From Tunturiibacter gelidiferens (GTDB lineage Bacteria > Acidobacteriota > Terriglobia > Terriglobales > Acidobacteriaceae): a DNA stretch of 64,000 bases. The translations under genes and the position numbers were made by a program. Position 1 is the stretch's first letter, and each line of letters opens with the position of its first letter. Positions 34,406 to 42,875 of this stretch are shown here, one piece after another. The stretch covers positions 2,170,001-2,234,000 of the forward strand of contig NZ_JACCCV010000002.1 of NCBI RefSeq assembly GCF_013410115.1, read 5' to 3'. The notes beneath the pieces were generated by a model that searched no databases, was not told the origin of the DNA, and saw only the letters and a list, made by a program, of their open reading frames with translations.

Positions 34406-36619
34406 TCAATGGATCCGAAGGCTCGCCCTCAAAGGGGTGCTCTCTGAAGACGGTCCAACCAGGATGCCGTATTCGCCATTAGTAAGCATCCATGTGTCCT
34501 TCGATTCGTCGAAGGTCTGCAGTTCCTGTGGATCGATGGCAACGGTGACATCCTGTGACTCGCCAGGCGCCAGAGTGACACGCTTCCAACCGACCAGGCG
34601 TTTGAACGATTCATCAGCTTCTTTGGGAAGAGTGGCGTAGACTTCCGCAATCTCAGTCCCTGTTTTTTTGCCCATGTTTTTGACTGTAAAGCGGACTGTT
34701 TTCGCGGATGAATCGACGCTTAGGCCGGAATACGCGTAGGACGTATAGGAAAGGCCAAAACCGAACGGAAACAACGGTTGCTTATGCTGGGCTTCGTACC
34801 ACTTGTAGCCGACTTCGGAACCTTCATCGTAGTGGACCGCATAGCTGGAGACGCGCGTTTCGGAGTTTACAGCATAATGTCCTTGTCCTTCGTCATTCGG
34901 AGGAAGGGGCGCGATCGAAGGGCGAGGAAGGTCCGCCTCTCTCTTTGGGAAGGTCATCGCCAGCTTGCCAGACGGATTGACGTCCCCGAGAATGATGTTT
35001 GCTAACGCCTTGTGCCCGGCGCTGCCCGCATACCAAACCTCAACAACCCCGGCCACCTTGTCGAGCCAGGGCATAGTAACGGCAGTTCCTGTTTCAAGAA
35101 CAACGATCGTACGCGGATTGACTGCCGCTACTTGCTCGATCAGCGCATCCTGGTTGTCCGGAAGCGAAAGATTCGGCAGGTCCATACCTTCGGACTCCCA
35201 CTGATAGGCGAAGACAATCGCCACATCCGCGGTCTTTGCTAAAGATGCCGCTGACTGCAGATCCGTCCCCGGATCAAAGTCAATTTTCGTGTTCGGCAAT
35301 TTCGCTCGCAGCGCCTGTAAGGGGGAAGTCGGAAACCAGATGTGATCCTGCCAATGCGTTGCGCCTTTACCAGGGGGCATAATGGCATTGCCGCCCGGCG
35401 GGTCAACTTGTGCAGAACCACCACCGGAGATCATTCCGACATCCGCATGGCCGCCGATGATTGCGATGCTGTGGACCTTGGACGGAATGATTGGGAGCAC
35501 GGCCTGGTTGTTCTTTAGGAGAACTATGCTCTTTTCTTCGATACGCTGCGCAACCTCAAGCCCTTTTTCTACGTTGACCACACCCTTATGCGGAGGATCA
35601 TCCACGATTCCAGCTAAAAACTCTGCGTACAAGACCCTGCGAGCATGGTCATCGATCTCGGACAGAGGTACTCTCCCTGCGTCTACCGCCTCCTTTAACT
35701 TCAGCCCGAAATAGTCGGCCATAGGCTGCTCTTGATCGAGTCCGGCAGAGGACGCCTTCTCCGTACTGTGCGTGCCGCCCCAATCCGAGATCACGAAGCC
35801 TTTGAATCCCCAGTCCTTCTTGAGAACATCCTGCAGCGTGTAAGAATTTTCACAACCGAAGTCTCCATTGATGCGGTTATAAGAGCACATCACGGCGCCG
35901 GGATTGGCGATAGAGATCGCAATGTGAAAGGCCAATAGATCGGACTCCTGCATCGCACGTTTCGAGATGACAGAATTCACAACGAACCGTCCTGTCTCCT
36001 GGTCGTTGACGGCGTAGTGCTTGATATCGCCGATGACGTGTTGACCCTGCTCACACTTCATCATGTTTCCAACTAGAGTGCCGGCCAGAAGCGGATCTTC
36101 GCCCGCGTACTCGAAGGTCCGCCCGTTTCGGGGCTCGCGAGTGAGATTCACGCCGCCTCCCAGAGTCACATCGAAACCTTGAGCCCGAAGTTCGCCGCCG
36201 ATCACTTCGCCGAATTGGCAAGCGGACTCTGGATCCCAGCTCGAAGCTGCACCCAGATTGGAAGGCATCGCCGTCGAGTATCTTCCATTCGCGCCGCTGG
36301 CTCTCACGCCGTAGCCGGCATCCGAGATGATCAGGGGAGGAATACCCAGGCGCTCGACACCTTGAGTGTAACCAGCGCCGCCATTGGTGAGAGGGGTTAG
36401 AGGCATCCTCCACTGCGACTCGCCTGACATACCGTTGCCATGCACCAGAGCCAACTTTTCATCAAGAGTAAGTTGTTTGAGGACCAGCTCCGAGCGGTCC
36501 CCTGGAGACAGGTGTGAATCCATCCAAGGCCGGTTCGTTTGCTGAGCCGGCGCTATGCCGACTCCAATGATGGCTGCCGTAACAATCAAAAGGGGAAGTT
36601 GCGAGTTGCACTTCTGCAT
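34406..36619 (-). CDS. Secreted GH3 beta-glycosidase
   Basis: 737 residues. A signal peptide (QLPLLIVTAAIIGVGIAPAQ) is followed by GH3 N-domain motifs REPRNGRTFEYAGEDPLLAG and IKHYAVNDQETGR, nucleophile Asp279 in GFVISDWGGT, and the C-domain with EKSIVLLKNNQAVLPI; an Fn3-like domain closes it. ATG 36619 has GGAGA five bases upstream. It differs from the 30676 gene in the active-site loop (SDWGGTHS rather than SDAF), so specificities probably differ. Confidence 0.9.
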   Translation of the reverse strand: MQKCNSQLPLLIVTAAIIGVGIAPAQQTNRPWMDSHLSPGDRSELVLKQLTLDEKLALVHGNGMSGESQWRMPLTPLTNGGAGYTQGVERLGIPPLIISDAGYGVRASGANGRYSTAMPSNLGAASSWDPESACQFGEVIGGELRAQGFDVTLGGGVNLTREPRNGRTFEYAGEDPLLAGTLVGNMMKCEQGQHVIGDIKHYAVNDQETGRFVVNSVISKRAMQESDLLAFHIAISIANPGAVMCSYNRINGDFGCENSYTLQDVLKKDWGFKGFVISDWGGTHSTEKASSAGLDQEQPMADYFGLKLKEAVDAGRVPLSEIDDHARRVLYAEFLAGIVDDPPHKGVVNVEKGLEVAQRIEEKSIVLLKNNQAVLPIIPSKVHSIAIIGGHADVGMISGGGSAQVDPPGGNAIMPPGKGATHWQDHIWFPTSPLQALRAKLPNTKIDFDPGTDLQSAASLAKTADVAIVFAYQWESEGMDLPNLSLPDNQDALIEQVAAVNPRTIVVLETGTAVTMPWLDKVAGVVEVWYAGSAGHKALANIILGDVNPSGKLAMTFPKREADLPRPSIAPLPPNDEGQGHYAVNSETRVSSYAVHYDEGSEVGYKWYEAQHKQPLFPFGFGLSYTSYAYSGLSVDSSAKTVRFTVKNMGKKTGTEIAEVYATLPKEADESFKRLVGWKRVTLAPGESQDVTVAIDPQELQTFDESKDTWMLTNGEYGILVGPSSESTPLRASLRIH

Positions 36620-36917
36620 CGGGTCTCCAGGTCGCCCAGCGATGCTGCGCTGGCGAGAATCAAGGCCAGAAGAAATCGCTGCAGTGCGAGAAGGGCGACT
36701 ACGATTACAGAATCTAGTGGAATGAGGTGAGGTAAAAGCTCCAACGGGTACGAGCACAGTTCTATCCCAATAACCATGTATTTATCTTGAAGTTATCGTT
36801 AGAAGGCTGGACCGTCACATGGCACGTATCATACGGCAAAGTTAGTGAGACACGCCTCGAGGGATCGGTCGCAGCCGACCATGGAGCCATAGCGCTGTCG
36901 ATGAAGAGGCTAGTGAC

Positions 36918-38168
36918 CTACCGCCAGGTCTCGACAGCGAGCACCGTGGGAGGGCCTGCGTGGCCTTCGATGACATTCGTTTCGATCACAGCTTCCAGAT
37001 TGAGTTGGTCCCAGTTCTTAGGCGCCTTCTTCAACATCTCATCGAGATACGCAGGCTTAAAGACGACCTCGCTGGCAGCTTCGGTGCCTTCCCCTAGAAT
37101 CCCCGCAATGATAATGACTGGCTGGCCCGTTACGCTGTCATGGATCCTGGCGATGATGGCATAGTCCTTTGCCAACTTTGTGTAAGGCACCTGCCATTGG
37201 AGGGTCCAAAACCTCTTCTCGGGACTCTTGCGGTCTACGAGCCTTCGCACCTGCGAATCGTACTCGAATCCGAAGGGTAGATCCTGGGTAATCCGCATGG
37301 TCCAAACGTTATCGAAGGCGCCAATGAGCACGACGGGGCCTTCGCGTAGCTGCGTATAGCCGATTTCTGAATCGGAAACAACGCGAAAATCGCCGCCCTT
37401 TGGGACCAGAGGAACAATGGATCGCGCCAACGTGATCACGTCCGAGACATCGAGCCGGCCATAGAGGGGCATCCCGTTCGGCGTGGTGCGCTCTCGATCT
37501 ACCGCATCTATCGGTTGCCCAAGGCAGTACGTGACCTTTCCTGAAGCTGCTGTCACCGGTTCCCAAAAGCGTTCCAAATTCGACGGTTTCCGGGGGATTT
37601 GGATACGGCCCATTCCGAATCCTGCGAAAAGGGCCAACAACAATAATGTTGCGATAGAGATCCATCGATGCCTGGTCAGCACTGGAGGAGGTAGAGCTGC
37701 CTCAGCAGATTTAGACTCGGTTGTGGGAGAGTCCTGAGGCGTCGCCCCGTTCCTCTGCGAGACCAACGATCCGGATTCGAGGTTCACGGAGACCGTTGGA
37801 TCCCGGAACGAGGGAACGTATGAGCCTACCGAAAGTTCGACTATCAGCTCTCCGAAATGATCCGTGTTGTAGAAGTACTGGATCAACCTCTTCCGGACTT
37901 CGGCCGCTGTCGTACGGACTACTGGATCAAGGTTTACATCGTAGTTTGGCTCACGTCCAAAGGCCTCCACACCTATCGTCCGTTCCTTTAATTCGCCCGC
38001 ATTGCCAAGCAGCGTTTGCTCGACCGTGTAAGCCAGAAACACGGGATAGCGCTTGCTGTTTGCGAATAGCGGGTGCGCAAGGAGCCGTTTCAGCTGATCG
38101 CGGACAGCACTGGCATCTGGCGGGAAACTGTGTCCAGCCTCTTTTTCGGATTGTGGCAACAATGGCAT
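36918..38168 (-). CDS. Membrane protein with acidobacterial N-terminal domain
   Basis: 416 residues. Residues 20-120 contain a domain I know from many acidobacterial proteins: LLAHPLFANSKRYPVFLAYT, LKERTIGVEAFGREPNYD, then DPVVRTTAAEVRKRLIQYF. A Ser/Thr/Pro linker, one membrane helix (about 168-188) and a periplasmic domain of about 220 residues follow (GKVTYCLGQPIDAV, SEIGYTQLREGPVVLIGAFDN). In other proteins the same N-domain precedes adenylate cyclase or TPR modules, suggesting a cytoplasmic signalling or DNA-contact role. Divergent from a TonB-dependent receptor and next to GH3 genes, so it may sense sugar supply. Function unproven. Confidence 0.6.
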   Translation of the reverse strand: MPLLPQSEKEAGHSFPPDASAVRDQLKRLLAHPLFANSKRYPVFLAYTVEQTLLGNAGELKERTIGVEAFGREPNYDVNLDPVVRTTAAEVRKRLIQYFYNTDHFGELIVELSVGSYVPSFRDPTVSVNLESGSLVSQRNGATPQDSPTTESKSAEAALPPPVLTRHRWISIATLLLLALFAGFGMGRIQIPRKPSNLERFWEPVTAASGKVTYCLGQPIDAVDRERTTPNGMPLYGRLDVSDVITLARSIVPLVPKGGDFRVVSDSEIGYTQLREGPVVLIGAFDNVWTMRITQDLPFGFEYDSQVRRLVDRKSPEKRFWTLQWQVPYTKLAKDYAIIARIHDSVTGQPVIIIAGILGEGTEAASEVVFKPAYLDEMLKKAPKNWDQLNLEAVIETNVIEGHAGPPTVLAVETWR

Positions 38169-38509
38169 CGTGAGTTCTGCTGATTCTCTTCCTGCTTTTC
38201 GGGTTTGGCGACCGGCGCTGCGTCCACCTCGACGCGTTGCTGCGCAAAAGCAGGGACGCAGAGCCCACCGGCGACGGCATAGAGCCGGGGACCAACATCA
38301 ACCCCTCATTATTCCATATTGACAACTAGGATTTGGAGGTATCATACATTCCTTTTTGATCACGTGGCCACCCACGGTAAGTCCTTCAAAAGAAGGTATC
38401 TATCCAGCAACGAATTGGTCCCTACCCGTTAGCTCTTATGACGTTGTGCCGTAGTGAATAGAGTCATCCTTTCTGATTCCGCGGAACGAAAGTGGTCACG
38501 AGATTCCCC

Positions 38510-41500
38510 ATGTCGGCCAACAGCAGCTCATACAGAATCGGCATTTTTTTCTCGCTTTGTGTCGTTTTGAGAATGTTTTTTCCTTGTAATAACGCTCTCT
38601 CGTTTGCTGTTTGGGCGCAGGCGCCAACCTCAAATTGGAACGGTGTACTGCGCACGGACGGGTTCCTGGCCGCAAACGAGGGAACGGTGCTGCTCGATTC
38701 GGGCACGAATCACTATTCCGCAGCTGTGAATAAAGAAGGGGCTTTTTCGTTCCAGAACCTTAATGCCGGCCTCTACTCAGTGACTGTGCGTGTCGCTGGG
38801 AACTTCTACCGCAGCGCGACCCAAGTCTCTATCCCATCAGCGGTTGAAGGCGTAACGCTCAAGCTGGGCCGCGACGGCTCGGTGGAGATGGCCAACACGC
38901 AGATCGGAAGAGTAGTTGACACCGATCAACTCACGAATAAGGGAGTGAGTGAAATCCCGCTCAACAAAAGGGACTTTAGCCAAATTCTGCTACTCGCTGC
39001 CGGAACGTCCAGCGACACCAATGGAGCCTCAAACTTCACCCAGCAGTTCGCGATCAACGGCCAGCGAGGTGTGGAGGCAACTTTCTCTCTCGATGGAGCG
39101 GACATCAGTGACCCGGAAATGGGTGGCGGGACGTTCACTAATTTCAATGTTGACGCAATACTTGACCTGAAATCGTCGTCCGGGGTGATGCCGGCCGAAA
39201 TAGGTCGTGGCGCATCTGGCTATACCGATATTTTGACTCGACCTGGAACAAGCGACCTGCATGGATCGTTTTTCGAGTTTCTGCGAAACTCCGCTCTCGA
39301 TGCCCGCAACTACTTCGATCATCCTTCCCCGGTAAGTCCGGGACGCATTCCACCTTTCAGAAGAAATGAGTTTGGATTTACAAATGGAGGTCCTGTTCCG
39401 ATTTCTCGTTGGCTCGGCAACAGCAAGCAGATCTTCTATTTCATCGAGTACCAAGGCTTCCGCCAGGTATTAGGAACGACCCAGGTTCTTTCTGTTCCAA
39501 CCGCAGAACAGCGATCGGGCATGGATACGACGGCATTCCCAGGCGACACGCTCCTTGTTCCGGTGAACTCCTCGATCAGCCAGATACTGGCGCGATATCC
39601 GCTGCCTAATTATCCAGCCGGAACATTTGGCGCGAACACGTACGCAACTTCATCCAAAGTGAATACGGACGCAGATCAGTTTTCCGGCAGGCTTGATTTT
39701 CAGAGCGGCGCCAAGGACCACTGGATGGCGCGATTCTCTCTCGACAATCTCAGCGGCCCAACGACGAATCCAGATCAAACGGTTATAGATCCGAGCTTCG
39801 GTGTGGAATATGTCGATCACCAGCGTAATGGCGTGTTGACATGGATACACACTGCATCGCCGAGTCTCACGTTCGAATCATCGCTGAGTGCTATTCGAAC
39901 GACCCCCTCTTTTCCAACTCCCAATACAACTGACCCAGCCGTCAAATTCAACGACGCTCTCCTCGAGCCGTTCAATGCACCAGGCGGTTCCGTTTCCAGA
40001 GACTACGGAAACTTATTCCAGGCTCGAGAGAATGTAACGTTCTCGCGCAACGCCCATACGGTCAAGCTTGGCGCTGAGATTCGACTGAACCGTGACTCCG
40101 GTTATTACGGATCCAGCCCTAACGGAGAATACGACTTTGGCGGAGGAACAGCGTACTCCGCAGTTGAAATCACATCTGCAAGCGGTTCTCACACTATCAA
40201 TGTTGGAGATCCTTTGCCCGATACCTTATCAGCGTTCCTTACCGGTAGCGCGTTTGCGTATACACGAGCTGTTGCACCCAGCTATTTCTCGAACGGCAAA
40301 AATATAGGCCCCACTGCGATAAACCGGACGGCAATCGCAGCCTACGCGCAAGACACCTGGAAAGCCACAAGCCGCCTCACGATCGGCTATGGAATGCGTC
40401 TCGAACTCTACACACCGATATCGGATCGGGCCCATCGTACTTCCGGATTTTTCCCCTCTCCCGGCGGTGGTCAAGTTTTCTTGATTAATCCTGAACCCAG
40501 GTACCGTACGCGAATGAATAATTGGGGGCCACGTCTGCAAGCTGACTATCGCTTACGCCCGACCCTGGTACTCCATGCCGGTGCAGCTTTGACCACGATT
40601 CCGCCCAATATCTGGCAAGATAACATGCTAACGGGCAATCTGCCGTTCGTGTTCTACCCTCGAGTGACGGCTGGACCGACGGCATTTGTCCCCTACGGAT
40701 TTCAGTTCACTCCAGCGCAGTTACCCCGCGTCTATACGCCGGACGGTACCGACATCTTTGCCAATCGACGGCCCAACGATGTCCCCGCCAACACGGAAGT
40801 TGATATCGATCGTCTGGAGCAAGGAATTGCAGATGCTTCCGAAGGAGAAACAACTCCGCTCAACGTAGGAGCGATCAGCAGGAACTTTGGGAACGCGGGT
40901 CTCGGCACGTGGTCTCTTGGCCTGGAACAGTCCATAGGACAAGTGACGCTCTCTGCCGCTTATGTCGGCACAACCGCTTATAAGCTTCCGCGCGTCGCAT
41001 TTCCCAACGCCTATCCTGGCGCGACAGCAGAGTTTGCTCCATATACGCACTTCGACGCCGCCGGCCAGGCTGTCGGCGGGTTCGGGACCGAAAGCGAGAT
41101 GACGGCGACTTCGCACTCCTCGTACAACGCTCTACAGGTCTCCGGTCAAGGTCAAACGCCGCATGGCGGACCTGGCTTCCAGGCGAACTATACCTGGTCG
41201 AAGTCGATTGACGATGCCAGCAGTGTAGGCGGGACCTCTGCCACCAGTACTGTGGGAGCAATCGCGCAGGCAGCGCCACAGAATCCTTTCGATACTCATC
41301 CGGAACGCGGTCCGTCAGTATTCGATACAAGGAATTCATTCTCACTGAGTCTCACGCAGTCTCTTCCGGTTTATGCGATCCACCCGTTGAATCACGTGAG
41401 CAGTAAACTTACTCGCGGCTGGCAGTTGATCAGTATTTCATCGCTGTCTGGCGGTACACCTTTTACCGTCTATACAGGAATTCAGCAAACGGGTGCAGGG

Positions 41501-41920
41501 TCGGCCAATGCGGACAGGCCCGATCAGATCGCAAAGCCATCGCTATCCACTGCGAGGCCCAAGAGAGAGGACTACTTCGGGCGCGGAAGCGACAACGCTT
41601 CGTTTTTCTCAATCCCAAATAACGTTCCGGGAGGAACGGGCCCTAATCAAGGGCGCTTTGGAACTCTCGGACGGAATACCTTTCGAGGACCGGCTTATTA
41701 CGACTATGACTTTTCTTTGGTCAAAGACACGCCGATCGGAAGAAGACGATCTGGAGCTGAACTCACCAACTTGCAGTTCAGGGCTGAGTTTTTCAACATG
41801 TTCAACATCGTGAACATGGGGCTTCCGTCGAACACAATCCTTGGGTCGGGCTTTGGCCAGATCAATCGAACGAATGGCAACTCCCGTCAGATTCAGTTTT
41901 CTCTGAAGCTCGAATACTAA
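38510..41920 (+). CDS. TonB-dependent receptor (Oar-like), large
   Basis: About 1136 residues. A hydrophobic N-terminus serves as signal peptide, then a carboxypeptidase-regulatory-like beta domain (NEGTVLLDSGTNHYSAAVNKEG), plug (ISEIPLNKRDFSQILLLAAG-like and FAINGQRGVEATFSLDGADI) and a long beta-barrel ending in QIQFSLKLEY with a C-terminal aromatic. It transports large substrates such as oligosaccharides with TonB energy. Start uncertain between GTG 38492 and ATG 38510; neither has a strong ribosome site. A possible promoter (TTGACA at 38320) lies upstream. Divergent from the membrane protein at 36918. Confidence 0.85.
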   Translation: MSANSSSYRIGIFFSLCVVLRMFFPCNNALSFAVWAQAPTSNWNGVLRTDGFLAANEGTVLLDSGTNHYSAAVNKEGAFSFQNLNAGLYSVTVRVAGNFYRSATQVSIPSAVEGVTLKLGRDGSVEMANTQIGRVVDTDQLTNKGVSEIPLNKRDFSQILLLAAGTSSDTNGASNFTQQFAINGQRGVEATFSLDGADISDPEMGGGTFTNFNVDAILDLKSSSGVMPAEIGRGASGYTDILTRPGTSDLHGSFFEFLRNSALDARNYFDHPSPVSPGRIPPFRRNEFGFTNGGPVPISRWLGNSKQIFYFIEYQGFRQVLGTTQVLSVPTAEQRSGMDTTAFPGDTLLVPVNSSISQILARYPLPNYPAGTFGANTYATSSKVNTDADQFSGRLDFQSGAKDHWMARFSLDNLSGPTTNPDQTVIDPSFGVEYVDHQRNGVLTWIHTASPSLTFESSLSAIRTTPSFPTPNTTDPAVKFNDALLEPFNAPGGSVSRDYGNLFQARENVTFSRNAHTVKLGAEIRLNRDSGYYGSSPNGEYDFGGGTAYSAVEITSASGSHTINVGDPLPDTLSAFLTGSAFAYTRAVAPSYFSNGKNIGPTAINRTAIAAYAQDTWKATSRLTIGYGMRLELYTPISDRAHRTSGFFPSPGGGQVFLINPEPRYRTRMNNWGPRLQADYRLRPTLVLHAGAALTTIPPNIWQDNMLTGNLPFVFYPRVTAGPTAFVPYGFQFTPAQLPRVYTPDGTDIFANRRPNDVPANTEVDIDRLEQGIADASEGETTPLNVGAISRNFGNAGLGTWSLGLEQSIGQVTLSAAYVGTTAYKLPRVAFPNAYPGATAEFAPYTHFDAAGQAVGGFGTESEMTATSHSSYNALQVSGQGQTPHGGPGFQANYTWSKSIDDASSVGGTSATSTVGAIAQAAPQNPFDTHPERGPSVFDTRNSFSLSLTQSLPVYAIHPLNHVSSKLTRGWQLISISSLSGGTPFTVYTGIQQTGAGSANADRPDQIAKPSLSTARPKREDYFGRGSDNASFFSIPNNVPGGTGPNQGRFGTLGRNTFRGPAYYDYDFSLVKDTPIGRRRSGAELTNLQFRAEFFNMFNIVNMGLPSNTILGSGFGQINRTNGNSRQIQFSLKLEY

Positions 41921-42096
41921 AGGTCTTCGGTCCCGTGCGCATGATCCAGGCAGTCTGGTTCTGACCGGTCGGAATGATTGAATCGTGAATTGCGCCAATC
42001 GGCTTGACGCCGCCCATTTTGGTCCAATCTACAATCTGCGAATCGATCTCGGGGTCGATGTTCACTGGCGCGAAACGTGCGGATTGGGAGGATCGG

Positions 42097-42695
42097 ATGC
42101 GGAATAATCAAGTCAGGGTCATTGCTTTGGCATTTGCTCTGCAGATCGCCTTACCTGACGCAGGTCGGCAGGCAGTTGCACAGGCCGGAAAGGCCGCCTA
42201 TCCGGCGGTGGCTCCCCTCGATCAGTACCTGATATCTGACGAGAAATCCGAGATCGCTCTGGCTCGCAATGCTGCACCCGGTTCCATTTCCGATGGAGCC
42301 GAAGTGATGGTGCTGGGGTGAAGGGCGCGAATGGCTTTCTCTGCATCGTGGAAAGGTCGTGGGGCAGAGCACAGATCAGGCGGAGTTCTGGAATCCGAAG
42401 ATGCGCCCCCATTGCTCAATGCTCAAGCCGCGAGGAGCTTTGCGCCGATCTACCTGATGAAGACCAGGCTTGTACTGGCAGGAAAATCGAAGGCTGAAAT
42501 CGCGCAGGCAATCGCGACGGCACTGAATTGGAAGGAGCTGCCCGCGCTGGAGTCTGGCGCGATGGCTTACATGATGTCGAAGCAGCAGTCCTTGAACGAC
42601 CGGGATAAGGTCTGGCACTCGCATGCGATGTTTTTTCTCCCGGCGACATGACGAAGAGCTGGGCAGCCGACGATCCCAACTCACCTGTCAGGTAG
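42097..42695 (+). pseudogene. Secreted acidobacterial hypothetical protein, frameshifted
   Basis: The first frame gives a signal-like N-terminus (RVIALAFALQIALPDAGRQAVA) and YLISDEKSEIALARNAAPGS up to VMVLG, then stops. A second frame continues VKGANGFLCIVERSWG, a third FWNPKM, a fourth LNAQAARSFAPIYLMKTR, LVLAGKSKAEIAQAI and YMMSKQQSLNDRDKVWHSH, and a last WAADDPNSPVR to the stop at 42695. The pieces run in the order expected for one periplasmic protein family of unknown function common in acidobacteria. At least four frame changes plus a small deletion after VMVLG make it a clear pseudogene. Confidence 0.7.
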
Positions 42696-42730
42696 CGCAT
42701 GCACAGAGACTGGAGTTTGATTGGACTTAG

Positions 42731-42767
42731 GCACAAATGCTTGTGTCTCCACCGGAGACACGAGTGC
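42731..42767. terminator. Hairpin near the 3' ends of converging genes
   Basis: GTGTCTCC (42743-42750) pairs perfectly with GGAGACAC (42754-42761) around ACC, extended by GCAC/GTGC outside. It lies between the pseudogene and the second TonB receptor stop. No long T-run on either strand. Confidence 0.5.
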
Positions 42768-42875
42768 GTGATGTGAGCCACGATCGATCCTGTGCTGCCT
42801 GTGCTCACCAACATCCCAGGCTTTCTCGTCCGAGCAGGTTGTGGGTTCGACGATAGCTAACCGGACACTCCCACT

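Noticed and set aside
38320..38346. TTGACA and TATCAT as a promoter for the first TonB receptor
   Set aside because: The spacer is only 15 bases and the distance to the start is about 160; too weak to list as a feature.
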